The notes: a model not told the origin generated them from the sequence alone. DNA of 64,000 nucleotides from Rhodococcus sp. 14-2483-1-2 (GCF_002259405.1 NZ_NPFW01000007.1:248001-312000), one strand, 5' to 3'; numbered from the stretch's first letter, positions 35,529-45,564 are shown. Made by a program: numbers and translations.

Positions 35529-36752
35529 ATGACCGCATCGAATGTCGACGACCAGGCGCAGGTGCCGGTCGACGCGTGGCACGACCGCAAGCGATACCTC
35601 TGGCTGATGGGCCTGATTCCGCCGACGGCGGTGTTCCTGGCGACCGGCCTGGTGTGGGCTTTCAATCAGCTCGGCTGGAACGCAGTGGCTCCGGTCTGGT
35701 GGTGGATCGGCGCGCTGCTGGTCTACGGATTGCTCCCGATTCTCGATCGGTTCTTCGGGCCCGACGGGGACAACCCTCCCGACGAGGCGATGAAGGCACT
35801 CGAGGAAGACAAGTACTACCGCTACTGCACCTACGCCTACATTCCGTTCCAGCTCGCCAGTCTGGTGTTCGCCTGCTACCTCTGGTCGGCGAACAACCTG
35901 TCGTGGCTCGGCATCGACGGCGGGCTCGGCCTGATCTCGAAGATCGGTCTCGCCATCAGCATCGGCGTGATGGGCGGCGTCGGCATCAACACTGCACACG
36001 AGCTCGGCCACAAGAAGGACAGCCTGGAGCGCTGGCTGTCGAAAATCACTCTGGCGCAGACGTTCTACGGCCACTTCTACATCGAGCACAATCGCGGCCA
36101 CCATGTCCGCGTCGCCACCCCCGAGGATCCGGCCAGCTCGAAGTTCGGCGAGAGCTTCTGGGCCTTCCTCCCCCGCAGCGTCTGGGGCAGCCTGAAGTCG
36201 TCGTGGGAGCTGGAGAAGACTCGCATGGAGCGATTGGGCAAGAGCACGTGGAGCATTCAGAACGACGTACTCAACGCCTGGCTGATGTCCGTCGTCCTCT
36301 ACGCGGTGCTGGTCGCAGTGTTCGGTCCGATCGTGCTGCCGTTCCTGGTGATTCAGGCCATCTACGGATTCTCACTGCTCGAGACGGTCAACTACCTCGA
36401 GCACTACGGCCTGCAGCGTCAGAAGAAGGAGAACGGCCGCTACGAGCGCTGCACTCCCGAGCACAGCTGGAACTCCGATCACATCGTCACCAACATCTTC
36501 CTGTATCACCTTCAGCGACACAGTGATCACCATGCCAACCCCACCCGCCGCTACCAGACTCTGCGCAGCATGGACGGAGCGCCCAACCTGCCGAGTGGAT
36601 ACGCGAGCATGATTTCGCTGGCGTACTTCCCACCGGTGTGGCGCAAGGTGATGGACCACCGCGTTCTCGACCACTACGACGGTGACATCACGAAGGTCAA
36701 CATCCAGCCGTCCAAGCGAGAGAAGATCCTCGCCGCACACGGAGCCAAGTGA
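35529..36752 (+). CDS. alkB: alkane 1-monooxygenase
   Basis: 407 residues of the membrane-bound diiron AlkB family: about six transmembrane helices and the histidine boxes HELGHK (near 160), EHNRGHH (near 195) and LQRHSDHH (near 335), plus NYLEHYG. It hydroxylates the terminal carbon of medium- to long-chain n-alkanes with O2 and electrons from rubredoxin. ATG 35529 has GAGGAG upstream. First gene of alkB-rubA-rubA-rubB-tetR, overlapping the first rubredoxin by one base (TGATG). Confidence 0.95.
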   Translation: MTASNVDDQAQVPVDAWHDRKRYLWLMGLIPPTAVFLATGLVWAFNQLGWNAVAPVWWWIGALLVYGLLPILDRFFGPDGDNPPDEAMKALEEDKYYRYCTYAYIPFQLASLVFACYLWSANNLSWLGIDGGLGLISKIGLAISIGVMGGVGINTAHELGHKKDSLERWLSKITLAQTFYGHFYIEHNRGHHVRVATPEDPASSKFGESFWAFLPRSVWGSLKSSWELEKTRMERLGKSTWSIQNDVLNAWLMSVVLYAVLVAVFGPIVLPFLVIQAIYGFSLLETVNYLEHYGLQRQKKENGRYERCTPEHSWNSDHIVTNIFLYHLQRHSDHHANPTRRYQTLRSMDGAPNLPSGYASMISLAYFPPVWRKVMDHRVLDHYDGDITKVNIQPSKREKILAAHGAK

Positions 36753-36916
36753 TGGCCGCATTCGAGTGCCCGGTGTGCGAGTTCGTCTACGACGAGACCA
36801 ACGGCGCTCCACGCGAGGGCTTTCCGGCCGGCACCGCATGGTCCGAGGTACCCGACGACTGGCCGTGCCCCGACTGCGGTGTCCGCGAGAAAATCGACTT
36901 CAGGAGTAAGGCATGA
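36752..36916 (+). CDS. rubA: rubredoxin (first of two)
   Basis: 54 residues. Iron ligands are C6 and C9 (CPVC) and C39 and C42 (CPDC), the complete rubredoxin set. It carries one electron from rubredoxin reductase to AlkB. The conserved DDWPCPDCG block is present. The start shares one base with the alkB stop and the stop overlaps the second rubredoxin start (ATGA). Its sequence ([10 protein letters not shown]) is of the type paired with a second alkane rubredoxin; which of the two reduces AlkB cannot be told here with certainty. Confidence 0.93.
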   Translation: MAAFECPVCEFVYDETNGAPREGFPAGTAWSEVPDDWPCPDCGVREKIDFRSKA

Positions 36917-37086
36917 AGCTCTACCGCTGCGTTCAATGTGGATTCGAGTACGACGAGGAACTGGGCTGGCCCGAGGACGGGATCGAGCCGGGCACGCGCT
37001 GGGACGACATCCCCGACGACTGGTCGTGCCCCGATTGTGGCGCTGCCAAGGCCGATTTCGAGATGGTCGAGGTCGAGCGCGGGTGA
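36913..37086 (+). CDS. rubA: rubredoxin (second of two)
   Basis: 57 residues. Iron ligands are C6 and C9 (CVQC) and C39 and C42 (CPDC). The core [14 protein letters not shown] and [12 protein letters not shown] is the form usually found to support alkane hydroxylation (AlkG2-type), as I recall from rhodococcal and pseudomonad systems. It overlaps both neighbours by 4 bases and is acidic, fitting an electron-transfer partner of the basic reductase surface. Confidence 0.93.
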   Translation: MKLYRCVQCGFEYDEELGWPEDGIEPGTRWDDIPDDWSCPDCGAAKADFEMVEVERG

Positions 37087-38297
37087 CTGCTCGGCAACCC
37101 TCTGACGTCGTGATCGTCGGCACCGGCGCCACCGGGTACACCGCCGCCAAAGTGCTACGCGCCGAGGGCTTCACGGGATCCATCACGCAGATCGGAAGCG
37201 AGCAGGAGGCCACCTACCGTCGCCCGGCGGTCTCCAAGGAGCTGCTGCTGGGCACCAAATCGGTCGATCAGGTCCGGTTGGGTGCAGCCATCGAGGGCGT
37301 CGACATCCGGACGGGCGTCACAGCTGTCGCCATCACCGACTCGGCCGTTCTGCTCGACGACGGCGACTCGGTCCCGTACGACGCCTTGCTGTTGGCAACG
37401 GGTTCTCGGGCTCGGCAACTCGATCTGCCGGGTTCTGCGCACGTGTTCACCCTGCGCACCTCCGCCGATGTCGCACCACTGCATGCCGACATCCTCCGCA
37501 CCGGATCACTGTTGGTGATCGGCGGCGGATTGATCGGATGTGAGGCGGCTGCGGCTGCGCGGTCGCTCGGTGCCGAGGTGACGGTGCTGGAGGCAGCATC
37601 GGCTCCGCTGAGTCGTATCGCTCCGGCGGAGATCTCGCAGATGTACCGAGACCTACACGCAGACAACGGTATAGCGATGCACACCGACGTCACCGTGACG
37701 AGTCTCGACAAGCAGGACGACGGCACCCTTCGTGCCGTCGCACAGGACGGACGTAGTTGGTCGGCCGGCACCGTCCTGGTGTCGGCAGGTTCGGTGCCCA
37801 ATGTCGAGTTGGCAGCCGAACACGGCCTCGACATTCGTTCCGGAGTCCTGGTCGACGCTGAGATGCGCACCTCGACACCGAACATCTACGCCGCGGGCGA
37901 CGTCGCGGAGGTCCCCAACACGATTCTCGGCGGCACCTATCGGAGTGAGCACTGGAACGGTGCCGTCGATCAGGCAACTCGGGCGGCACGGTCCATTCTC
38001 GGTCTCGATGTCGGCAATCTCGATGTGCCGTGGGGGTGGTCGACTCAGCACGGCGTCAACTTGCAATTCGCGGGGTGGACCTGCGTCGACGACGAGTACG
38101 TCGTGGTTCGCGGCACCATCGCCGACCGCCGCTTCACGGCATGTGCGCTGCGTGACGAGAAGCTCGTCGGGGCCATCGGCGTGGGATTCCCGAAGGACAT
38201 CAGGCAGATCAGATCCCTCATCGCGAGCGGAGACCCCATCGATCGGGATCTCCTCGGAGAGGATTGGCTGGATCAACCCCATGCGGTCGTTCGATAG
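37083..38297 (+). CDS. rubB: rubredoxin reductase (FAD/NADH)
   Basis: 404 residues of the pyridine-nucleotide-disulfide family (ferredoxin/rubredoxin reductase branch). FAD motif [13 protein letters not shown] lies at residues 8-20; NAD motif [13 protein letters not shown] near 143; second FAD motif [10 protein letters not shown] near 267. It passes electrons from NADH to rubredoxin. The start is GTG 37083 overlapping the rubredoxin stop (GTGA). The ATG-led frame upstream would overlap both rubredoxin genes and is rejected. Confidence 0.92.
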   Translation: MTARQPSDVVIVGTGATGYTAAKVLRAEGFTGSITQIGSEQEATYRRPAVSKELLLGTKSVDQVRLGAAIEGVDIRTGVTAVAITDSAVLLDDGDSVPYDALLLATGSRARQLDLPGSAHVFTLRTSADVAPLHADILRTGSLLVIGGGLIGCEAAAAARSLGAEVTVLEAASAPLSRIAPAEISQMYRDLHADNGIAMHTDVTVTSLDKQDDGTLRAVAQDGRSWSAGTVLVSAGSVPNVELAAEHGLDIRSGVLVDAEMRTSTPNIYAAGDVAEVPNTILGGTYRSEHWNGAVDQATRAARSILGLDVGNLDVPWGWSTQHGVNLQFAGWTCVDDEYVVVRGTIADRRFTACALRDEKLVGAIGVGFPKDIRQIRSLIASGDPIDRDLLGEDWLDQPHAVVR

Positions 38298-38307
38298 AGT
38301 CGTGTTC

Positions 38308-38931
38308 ATGCCCGCAGCCGAACAGACGTCGACCCCCGGTCGATACCGTGAAGCCGCGTCCACCCTTGCGCGCGATACCGCGCTCGATGCGTTGCGCGAG
38401 TTGTTGCACGAGCGCAACTGGCGCAACGTCACGATGAGTCACATCGCGAAGGCGGCAGGCCTGAGCAGACAGAGCCTGTACAACGAGTTCGGTTCACGAC
38501 GCGGCGTCGCACAGGGGTACGCCATCAGATTGACGGACATATTCGTCGACCTGTGCGAAACCGCGCTGTACGAGCATCCCGACGATGCCGGCGCTGCCCT
38601 GCGCCAGGGTTTCTCGTCGTTCTTCCAGCTGAGCGCACTGGATCCTCTCGTGCGATCACTGCACGGTGGCGACGCCCCCGAGGATCTGCTCCGCCTGATC
38701 ACCACCGACAGTGCCGTACTGATCGAGCGCGCGGGAGACCGACTCGCGAACACCTTCCAACGCGGATGGGTCGGTGCGAGCCCACGGCAGGCAGACGTCA
38801 TCAGCAGGGCGATCGTGCGTCTGGCATTGAGCTACATCCCCGAGCCCCCGCACGATATTGCGGCTGCTGCAGATGATTTTGCGCTGCTGCTGACGCCGTT
38901 CGTCGATTCGATCACCTCAAGCCGGACCTGA
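38308..38931 (+). CDS. TetR-family regulator of the alkane operon
   Basis: 207 residues. The N-terminal HTH shows NVTMSHIAKAAGLSRQSLYNEFGSRRGVAQGYA, with typical TetR spacing. The C-terminal domain is variable and would bind a ligand such as an alkane-derived alcohol or fatty acid. It is 10 bases after the reductase stop and on the same strand, the usual place for AlkU/AlkX-type regulators in actinobacteria. The paired TTGTACAA palindromes before alkB are its likely operators. Confidence 0.85.
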   Translation: MPAAEQTSTPGRYREAASTLARDTALDALRELLHERNWRNVTMSHIAKAAGLSRQSLYNEFGSRRGVAQGYAIRLTDIFVDLCETALYEHPDDAGAALRQGFSSFFQLSALDPLVRSLHGGDAPEDLLRLITTDSAVLIERAGDRLANTFQRGWVGASPRQADVISRAIVRLALSYIPEPPHDIAAAADDFALLLTPFVDSITSSRT

Positions 38932-38945
38932 GCCAATCGGCACCC

Positions 38946-39842
38946 TCAGACGTCGGCCGGTGCGAGCACGATGTCGAAGTCGGCTCTGGCCCAGGTCGTG
39001 TCGCCGACGTCGCGACCGTCCGGAGTCGGTGTTCCCGACGGCTGCTCGACGAAGTCCTTGATCAGGGATTCCTTCACTCCGAACACGGTGTCGCTGCCCA
39101 GCAGTTCGTCGCCGCTGACGAAGATGTGTGTCACCAACGTGCGCATCCCCGGTGCCGTCACCATGAAGTGCAGGTGCGATGCCCGCATCGGTGAGCGACC
39201 GGTCGCGGTGAGCATTCGTCCGACCGGCCCGTCGTGCGGAATCGGATACGGAGTCGGAGTCAGCGCCCAGAATCGATAGTTCCCGTCGTCGTCGCTGTAG
39301 AGATGCGCTCGACCGCCGACGCGTGCGTCGTCGTACTGAACGTCGTAGAACCCGTCCTCGTCGGCTTCCCAGATTTCGAGGCGCGCTCCGGGGATCGGTG
39401 TGCCTGCGGTGTCGCGCACGGTTCCCTCGACCCAGCACGGTTGTCCTGCAGCACCTCCCGATCCATCACCACCGTTCTCGATACGCGGCGCGTCGTCGAC
39501 GAAGAACGGGCCGAACACGGTCGCCTCGGTCGCGTCCTCGTAGGCGGGGTTGTTCACGTTGATCGTCTGCATCGACGCCCCGAGGACGTCGGAGAGCAGA
39601 ATGAACTCCTGACGGCGGTCGTCGGTGATGTGACCGACCTCGGTCAGGAAGCCGATGGCGGTGTTCCATTCCTGTTCGGTCAGTCGCACATCGCGGATGA
39701 ACCCGTGCAGGTGGTGCACCAGCGAGGTCATCACCTGCTTCAACCGGGGGTCGGTGCAGTCGTCGAACGATCGAAGTACGTTCTCCACCAACCGCTCTTC
39801 GACGGCATCCTGTGCTTGTCCGGTCATGGTCTGCTCGGTCAT
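38946..39842 (-). CDS. hydroxyquinol 1,2-dioxygenase (intradiol)
   Basis: 298 residues. An N-terminal helical dimerisation domain (about 15-105) is followed by the beta-sandwich catalytic domain. Fe(III) ligands are Y166 (GFYD), Y199 (PYPIP), H223 and H225 (ASHLHF). Neighbouring maleylacetate reductase marks this as a hydroxyquinol rather than catechol enzyme: 1,2,4-trihydroxybenzene plus O2 gives maleylacetate (via 3-hydroxy-cis,cis-muconate). ATG 39842 has GAGAGA upstream; the frame also offers a GTG 12 bases earlier. Last gene of the hydroxylase-reductase-dioxygenase operon. Confidence 0.9.
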   Translation of the reverse strand: MTEQTMTGQAQDAVEERLVENVLRSFDDCTDPRLKQVMTSLVHHLHGFIRDVRLTEQEWNTAIGFLTEVGHITDDRRQEFILLSDVLGASMQTINVNNPAYEDATEATVFGPFFVDDAPRIENGGDGSGGAAGQPCWVEGTVRDTAGTPIPGARLEIWEADEDGFYDVQYDDARVGGRAHLYSDDDGNYRFWALTPTPYPIPHDGPVGRMLTATGRSPMRASHLHFMVTAPGMRTLVTHIFVSGDELLGSDTVFGVKESLIKDFVEQPSGTPTPDGRDVGDTTWARADFDIVLAPADV

Positions 39843-39850
39843 GGTCTCTC

Positions 39851-40927
39851 TCACTGTCCGATGTCGGTCGGCGGGTCGCCGGCCCGCGCTGCGTGCAGAA
39901 TGGCGGTGGCGGCCTCACGGGTGACGGGCCGCGGGTTTCCGTACGATCTGCTCGTCACGTCGTCGGCGATTCGGTCGATGTCCTTCTCCTTCATACCCAA
40001 TTCGGCCAGGGAGCGTGGCGCTCCGAGTCCGCGACAGAGCTCCCACAACCGGGTTGCCGGGTCACCGGAACCGGGAAGCGCACGCGAGAGCGCCGTCACT
40101 GCGCCCGGTGCAGCCGACTGATTGAAGGCCAACACGTGCGGCAACACCACGGTGTGGGTCGGAGCGTGCGGCAGGTTCAAGGTACCGCCGAGAGAGTGAC
40201 ACAGCTTGTGGTGCAAAGACATCGTGGTGGCACCGAGAGTGGCACCGCACAACCAGGCACCGTAGAGGGCGTCGCTGCGCGCCTGTGGATCGAGGTGATC
40301 GGCCACGATCGCGGGGAGCGCCGATGCGAGCGCGCGCACCCCGTCCTCGGCCATCAGCGCGACGATGGGGCTGATGTCGGGTGCATACAACGCTTCGACG
40401 GCGTGCGCCACGGCGTTGATTCCACTCGTGACGGAGATGTCGACCGGAAGGCCGGTCGTCAGCTCGGGGTCGTAGACGACGCTGCGCGGCAGCACCCTGA
40501 TGTCGCGACCTGTTTCCTTGCGTCCGTCGGTCGTCAGACCCCACACCGGGGTCATCTCCGATCCGGCATACGTGGTGGGAACCGCGACGATCGGCAGCCC
40601 GTGCACGAGGGCGATGGCCTTGCCGAGGCCGATCGAGGAGCCGCCGCCGACGGTGATGCAGCCGTCGGCCCCGAGGGAAAGGGCTTCGGCGCTGGATCTT
40701 TTCGCCACCTCCGACGGCACGTGCATCACGGCGTCGGCCCGCACGCCCACACATCGGTCTCCGAGCATCGAGGCAATACGTTCGGCTGTGCCCTTCTGGC
40801 TCGGCGAGCAGAGAACGAGGACGCGCCGCAGACCGAGGTGATCGAGCTCGTCGGCCAGAGCCGACAGCGAGCCCGCGCCGAATCGCACCCGCATCGGGTT
40901 CGCCTCGTAGGCGAAGTCGTAGGTCAT
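39851..40927 (-). CDS. maleylacetate reductase
   Basis: 358 residues of the iron-containing alcohol dehydrogenase family. The nucleotide-binding [14 protein letters not shown] near 94 is followed by [14 protein letters not shown]. Then come [13 protein letters not shown] and [12 protein letters not shown], which carry the metal or substrate histidines, and [15 protein letters not shown]. The enzyme reduces maleylacetate to 3-oxoadipate with NADH. Start overlaps the hydroxylase stop by 4 bases, and the next gene starts 8 bases after its stop. Its product feeds the CoA transferase encoded at 47.1-48.5 kb. Confidence 0.92.
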   Translation of the reverse strand: MTYDFAYEANPMRVRFGAGSLSALADELDHLGLRRVLVLCSPSQKGTAERIASMLGDRCVGVRADAVMHVPSEVAKRSSAEALSLGADGCITVGGGSSIGLGKAIALVHGLPIVAVPTTYAGSEMTPVWGLTTDGRKETGRDIRVLPRSVVYDPELTTGLPVDISVTSGINAVAHAVEALYAPDISPIVALMAEDGVRALASALPAIVADHLDPQARSDALYGAWLCGATLGATTMSLHHKLCHSLGGTLNLPHAPTHTVVLPHVLAFNQSAAPGAVTALSRALPGSGDPATRLWELCRGLGAPRSLAELGMKEKDIDRIADDVTSRSYGNPRPVTREAATAILHAARAGDPPTDIGQ

Positions 40928-42711
40928 CGCGACAGGACCGCCGTCAATGCCTGCCGCAGGGCGTCCTCAGGGTCTGCCGCGAGTTCGTGTGCACGCCAGC
41001 AGATGTGCTTGTCGGGGCGCACCAACAATGCACCGCTCTCGGTCACCTCACGGAGCCGAGACCAGTCGAAGTACAGGTCGGTGACATCGCGTCCTGGCCC
41101 GATGACGACGACCTCGACGGCCACACCCAACTCGTGACCGATCTTGTCCGCCGCCGACTCCCAATCCGATCCGGCCACTCCCGTGATGAGCGTGAAGCGG
41201 TCGTAGGGCGCGAGATCCATCATCGCGAACTTGTGCATGTTGTCGCCCACCCAGGCGTGTGGCAGGTGCGATCCCGGCACGGTGGAGACCTGGTAGTACA
41301 GGTCCGGGTCTCGTACCGCCTCGGGCAGAACCCCGTCGGGCACAACGGCCGAGGACGTGTAGAACTGCCCCAATTCGACTCCGTGGGCGTTGAACTCGTA
41401 GTTCTTGATCTCCATCGCCTTCACCAGCGCGGCCCGCTTCGCCGCGCCCGCAGGCGTGTTGGCCTTACGCTCTTCGATGCGTTCGACCATCTCCTCCTCG
41501 GTCTTGGCGTCGGTGACCCCGAGGGCGTGGAACAGGTCTGCGAACTCACGACCGGAGCGGTTGGCACGCTTGACGATTCGCTCGGCCACCGGGGCACGCT
41601 CGGCGGTGTAGGTATCGAGCAACGCTTCGCCTGCCTGACCCTTCAGCACCGCGGCGATCTTCCACGCGAGATTGTAGGAGTCCTGGATCGAGGTGTTCGA
41701 GCCGAGACCGTTGCTCGGCGGATGTCGGTGGATGGCGTCGCCCGCACAGAACACCCGGCCCTTCTGCAGATGCGTGGCGTACATCTCGTTGTTGCCCCAC
41801 AACGATGTTCCGGTGATCTCGACGTCGAGCTCCGGCATGCCCAGCAGGCTGCGAACGATCTCGATGGCGGCCGCCTCGTTCACCACCGGCGGTGGCTGTG
41901 CGATGTCGAATCCCCAGACCACGAGCCACTCGTTCCACGGCCGGACCATGCGAACCAACCCGGCACCGATACCGCCGACGTTGGATCCGGGCTGAATCAC
42001 CCAGTACAGCACCGACGGTCGGTGTCCGACGTACTCGGCGATGTCGGCCTTGAAGGTGATGTTCATCGACCCGGCGATGTCCATCGCGCCCTCCAGCGGA
42101 AGGTCGATGTCCGCGGCCACCTTGGAACGCGCCCCGTCCGCGCCGATCAGGTACTTGGCACGGATCGTGTAGCGGTGTCCGGTGAGTCGATCGACCACCG
42201 AGACGCTGACCCCGTCGGCATCCTGGACGTGCGAGAGGTATTCGGTGGAGAACTGGGCCTGGGTTCCCCGCATCGTCGCGTTCTTCACCAGGATGGGCTC
42301 GAGGTACGTCTGGGGAATGTCGACGGTCAGGCACGGCGAGGCGAGCTGGTAGTCCGCTTCGCGGTCGGCCCCGGTACCCCACGTGCGGATGCGACCGATC
42401 TCCTCGCCCGCGATCGAGGTGCAGAACACGGTGTCTCCGACGAGCCCGTGCTCGGTGGCGTCGGCCAGCACCTGGTCTGCGATACCGACGTCGCGGAAGA
42501 CCTCCATGGTGCGCTGGTTGGTGATGTGAGCGCGTGGAGTGTTGGCCGTCCAGCGGTACTTGGTGATCATGATGTTGGGGATTCCGAGAGTGGACAGCAG
42601 CAGTGCTGCGGATCCACCGGCCGGCCCCGAGCCGACGATGAGAACGTCGGTCTCGACCACCGAGGAATCGGGCAGCTCTGTGGCCTTCTGGCCGTCGTCG
42701 AACACCGGCAT
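40924..42711 (-). CDS. FAD-dependent aromatic hydroxylase (phenol/resorcinol type)
   Basis: 595 residues of the class A flavoprotein monooxygenases. The FAD motif VLIVGSGPAGGSAALLL lies near residue 25. The DG-type motif GADGARSKVA lies near 190 and the second FAD motif RVFCAGDAIHRHPPSNGLGSN near 325. A thioredoxin-like C-terminal domain (about 440-595) matches 2,4-dichlorophenol 6-monooxygenase and resorcinol hydroxylase relatives. With hydroxyquinol dioxygenase and maleylacetate reductase in the same operon, a resorcinol-like phenol to hydroxyquinol reaction is the best guess. ATG 42711 has GAAGGG upstream. Confidence 0.88.
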   Translation of the reverse strand: MPVFDDGQKATELPDSSVVETDVLIVGSGPAGGSAALLLSTLGIPNIMITKYRWTANTPRAHITNQRTMEVFRDVGIADQVLADATEHGLVGDTVFCTSIAGEEIGRIRTWGTGADREADYQLASPCLTVDIPQTYLEPILVKNATMRGTQAQFSTEYLSHVQDADGVSVSVVDRLTGHRYTIRAKYLIGADGARSKVAADIDLPLEGAMDIAGSMNITFKADIAEYVGHRPSVLYWVIQPGSNVGGIGAGLVRMVRPWNEWLVVWGFDIAQPPPVVNEAAAIEIVRSLLGMPELDVEITGTSLWGNNEMYATHLQKGRVFCAGDAIHRHPPSNGLGSNTSIQDSYNLAWKIAAVLKGQAGEALLDTYTAERAPVAERIVKRANRSGREFADLFHALGVTDAKTEEEMVERIEERKANTPAGAAKRAALVKAMEIKNYEFNAHGVELGQFYTSSAVVPDGVLPEAVRDPDLYYQVSTVPGSHLPHAWVGDNMHKFAMMDLAPYDRFTLITGVAGSDWESAADKIGHELGVAVEVVVIGPGRDVTDLYFDWSRLREVTESGALLVRPDKHICWRAHELAADPEDALRQALTAVLSR

Positions 42712-42806
42712 GGAACACACCCTTCGTTGCGCCCGACGTTGATCTCGGGTCTTGCAACCCAGTGTCCTGCATCACACCGGGGGTGGCCATCGATCGCGGT
42801 CATCTC

Positions 42807-42834
42807 GGCGCAAATCGACAACGGTGGCGCAATT
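42807..42834. promoter_or_regulatory. direct repeat GGCGCAAAT / GGCGCAATT before the hydroxyquinol operon
   Basis: GGCGCAAAT at 42807-42815 and GGCGCAATT at 42826-42834 are direct repeats 19 bp apart, about 95-125 bases before the hydroxylase start and right after the AraC gene stop. Direct repeats of this kind are the usual binding pattern of AraC-family activators. Assignment to the adjacent AraC gene is inference. Confidence 0.4.
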
Positions 42835-42840
42835 GCGAAA

Positions 42841-43797
42841 CTAGTGCCCCGACCGCAGCACCACGGCGTCGCGTCGAACGTCCGATGCTCTGGCTCCGAA
42901 CCGCGCCGAGAAGGCACTGGAAAAGTAAGCGGCAGAGGAGAATCCGCAGGAGGCGGCGATCTCGGCAATCGACGTCGAGCGTCCCGACGGCGAGGTGAGC
43001 ACCGTGTGTGCACGGGCGAGGCGTCGCTCGAGGATGTACTTGGGCACGCTGGTGCCGTCGGCGGCGAAGACTCGGGACAGGTGCCGGGCGCTGATGCCGA
43101 TGGCGTCGGACACGTCGGTGGCAGACAACGACGCGTCGGTCAGACGGCGCTCGATGTAGGAGCGGGCAGACGCGCGATGCGCCGCACCGACGTCGCTGCG
43201 CGTTCCACCGGTCAGGACGGAGACCAGTTCGAGGATGGTTCGCTCGTCCAGTGGTGTGGGCCCGTCTGCGCGAATTGCCCGGCTGACCCGAGCTGCGAGG
43301 GCGGCGGCGTGCACGTTGCCGTTCGCCGAGAAGTCGAAGACCCTCGGGGCCGCGAGCGAGTCCTCGCCGGTGACGTCGGAGTAGATGCCGCGCGGGATCT
43401 TGACGACGAGTTCCTCGAGGCCGTGCGAGAACCCGCGCATGAAGGCTCTGTCGGCGTCGCACAGCAGTACCTGGCCGGGGCCGACGGTGCGCACTCCGTC
43501 CTCCGAGTAGAAGAACGCATCGCCGACCAGGCTGAAGTACAGGACCACCGAGTCCGACGGCCGCCGCCGAATCAGCTCGGCATCTCGCTCGACGACATGG
43601 GAGGTTCCGACGACGCGGGCCAGGCCGACCGATCCGACCTGGACGTTGGTTTCGGTGGCCTCGAGGGACCCGCCTTCGAGGCTGCGGCATCTCAGTCCGA
43701 TGAGCACCTCGGAGTTGTGTCCCTCCCACCGTTGTATTCGCTCGACGGAGGGAAGCCCGACGGTGGAGAACTCCACGGGTGACGCAGCGATCGGCAC
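42841..43797 (-). CDS. AraC-family transcriptional regulator
   Basis: 318 residues. An N-terminal ligand-binding beta domain (about 1-180) is followed by two HTH motifs typical of AraC: ATDVSDAIGISARHLSRVFA and SIAEIAASCGFSSAAYFSSAF. The linker and RFGARASDVRR tail are as in the family. GTG 43797 was chosen because AGGAGGAGG lies 6 bases before it; an upstream start would overlap the cupin gene. It lies between the cupin gene and the hydroxyquinol operon, both on the same strand, and probably activates the latter with an aromatic effector. Confidence 0.85.
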   Translation of the reverse strand: MPIAASPVEFSTVGLPSVERIQRWEGHNSEVLIGLRCRSLEGGSLEATETNVQVGSVGLARVVGTSHVVERDAELIRRRPSDSVVLYFSLVGDAFFYSEDGVRTVGPGQVLLCDADRAFMRGFSHGLEELVVKIPRGIYSDVTGEDSLAAPRVFDFSANGNVHAAALAARVSRAIRADGPTPLDERTILELVSVLTGGTRSDVGAAHRASARSYIERRLTDASLSATDVSDAIGISARHLSRVFAADGTSVPKYILERRLARAHTVLTSPSGRSTSIAEIAASCGFSSAAYFSSAFSARFGARASDVRRDAVVLRSGH

Positions 43798-43823
43798 GTC
43801 GGGCCTCCTCCTCGGCGAGGGAC

Positions 43824-44618
43824 TTACTTCTCCGGTACGAAACGCAGGTGTTCCGGATCGACTGTAACGAACAGCATCCACCGATCACCGAGACCGCGCG
43901 TGACGTGGCCTGCTCCGGTCACGTCGTCGATGTAGGCGATGTCGCCTGCCACCGGCGAGGTCACCGTTCCGTCCCCGGTCTCGTTCTCGGCCCTGCCGTT
44001 GAGCGTGACGCCCAACTGCGGTCGCGGGCCGTTGTGCCAGACGCCGGGAACGTATCCGTCCTCGCCGTAATCGCGGCGGGTGACGAATGCTCCGAGCGAG
44101 CGGGGCCACTGCTCGACCGGCGGTACCGGAGCCAGGTCGCTCGGCCAACGCAGCGGCTCGGTCCGTGAGGTTCCGCCGTCGTCGTAGATCCACGTCAGCG
44201 ACGGCCGGCCCTGTCGGATCGCCGGGTCGGGTCGGGCTTCGTTGTCGCCTGCTTCCGGCAGCCAGTCGTCCAGCGCAAGGTACAGCAACCACGCGAAGCC
44301 GTCCCAGGTCATCGTCAGGGTCTCGGGACTGGCGACGTTCGCGAACACCAGGTCTCCGGCGGTCAGCACGGCCGGACTGCGGTCGCGTACGTCCACCCGC
44401 ACCTCGCCCGAGAGCACCACGACGGCGTGCGACCCGAGCGAGGTGGGGGCGGGGACGTCGGCCATCCGGGCTCGGGTGAGCCAGAAGGCCGTTGCCGGAA
44501 CGACATTCGCCGGACCCTTGACGCGTGAGTCGCGGTGCGGCAGGAAGGCATCGCCCGCGTCGATTCCTCCGTACGTGTCGGAATCGCCGAGAGTCTCGTG
44601 CACGCGAAGCACTTTCAT
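43824..44618 (-). CDS. bicupin protein (putative ring-cleavage or isomerase enzyme)
   Basis: 264 residues with two cupin barrels. The first (about 40-125) shows SHAVVVLSGEVRVDVRD and LTAGDLVFANV; the second (about 175-260) shows GVWHNGPRPQLGVTLNG and SPVAGDIAYIDDV. Metal-binding histidines are sparse: a His at SH, WH and GH positions rather than the full HxH-x3-E-H motif. Flanked by an FAH-family hydrolase (7-base gap) and AraC, a role in an aromatic side pathway is likely, but dioxygenase activity cannot be claimed. Confidence 0.65.
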   Translation of the reverse strand: MKVLRVHETLGDSDTYGGIDAGDAFLPHRDSRVKGPANVVPATAFWLTRARMADVPAPTSLGSHAVVVLSGEVRVDVRDRSPAVLTAGDLVFANVASPETLTMTWDGFAWLLYLALDDWLPEAGDNEARPDPAIRQGRPSLTWIYDDGGTSRTEPLRWPSDLAPVPPVEQWPRSLGAFVTRRDYGEDGYVPGVWHNGPRPQLGVTLNGRAENETGDGTVTSPVAGDIAYIDDVTGAGHVTRGLGDRWMLFVTVDPEHLRFVPEK

Positions 44619-44625
44619 CGGGCGG

Positions 44626-45564
44626 TCATTCGGCGGTGGGGGCGTAGCGTCCGCTCAACTGAGGCGGAGTCCGACCCTTGTTTCCCGCTTCGGTCCATTC
44701 GTGGCGCGTCTGACGTCCCCAGGTGCGGTGCAGCTCGTCGCTGATGGTGACACTGAGCCGGCCGAGATCGCCCACTTGCAAGTCGATGCGGTCGCCGTCC
44801 TGAAAGGCATGCAGGCCACGATGATTGGTTCCGGTGGCGATGATGTCGCCGGGTTCGAGGGCGTGCATGTGCGAGACGAATTCGACGGACTCGGCGATGC
44901 TGTACGCCATGTCGTCGGTGTCGAACTCCTGCTTGATCTCTTCGTTGTTCCACAGCGTGACCGGCATGTTCTGCGGGTTCGGCACCTCGTCCGCGGTCAC
45001 CAGGTAGGGGCCGATCGGGCAGAAGGTCTCCCGCGACTTCATCTGGTAGAAAGCGTTCTCCCGCGGCGGAATTCCGCGTGCCGATCCGTCGATCAGATTG
45101 GTGTAGCCGAAGATGTGGTCGTATGCATCGGCTGCCGAGACGTTGTGCGCGCGCTTGCCGATGATGATGGCCAGCTCCGCCTCGCCCTCGAAGATCGTTG
45201 CTGCGATGTCGGGCAACACCATGGTGTCGCCGTGTCCGATGATCGAATTGGGGGACTTCGCGAATCCGTTGATCGGCGGCCGCTCGGGCAGGGTGCCGTT
45301 CTCCATGTAGTTGCGCGCCATGCAGTCGATGTTCGACGGCCGAGGGATCGGCGGACGAATGCGTACTGCGCTCAACGGAATTCCGTCACCTGCGGCCACT
45401 GCGGCTTCGAGGCGTTCGCGGTAGGTGGCCCAGCCCTCGATGACGCCGCGGATGACGTCCTGCGGATGCGCCGCCGGGATGTCCTTGACTTCGCCACTGA
45501 GGTCGATCACGTTGCCGCCGTGGAGGGCTCCGAGTTTGAAATCGTCGAAGAAGAGAAGCTTCAT
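44626..45564 (-). CDS. fumarylacetoacetate hydrolase-family protein
   Basis: 312 residues. The FAH fold is shown by SNIDCMARNYMENG, the metal-binding FEGEAELAIIIGKRAHN block near residue 130, GYTNLIDGSAR and the C-terminal EPGDIIATGT. Family enzymes hydrolyse or decarboxylate beta-keto acid products of aromatic ring cleavage, or hydrate 2-oxopent-4-enoates. Start ATG overlaps the flavin reductase stop by 4 bases. With the flavin reductase and cupin gene it forms a three- or four-gene operon led by an IclR-type operator. Confidence 0.85.
   Translation of the reverse strand: MKLLFFDDFKLGALHGGNVIDLSGEVKDIPAAHPQDVIRGVIEGWATYRERLEAAVAAGDGIPLSAVRIRPPIPRPSNIDCMARNYMENGTLPERPPINGFAKSPNSIIGHGDTMVLPDIAATIFEGEAELAIIIGKRAHNVSAADAYDHIFGYTNLIDGSARGIPPRENAFYQMKSRETFCPIGPYLVTADEVPNPQNMPVTLWNNEEIKQEFDTDDMAYSIAESVEFVSHMHALEPGDIIATGTNHRGLHAFQDGDRIDLQVGDLGRLSVTISDELHRTWGRQTRHEWTEAGNKGRTPPQLSGRYAPTAE

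Noticed and set aside
40987..43782. 931-residue plus-strand frame opposite the hydroxylase and AraC genes
   Set aside because: A long shadow frame without stops due to high GC; the minus strand has full FAD and HTH motifs.
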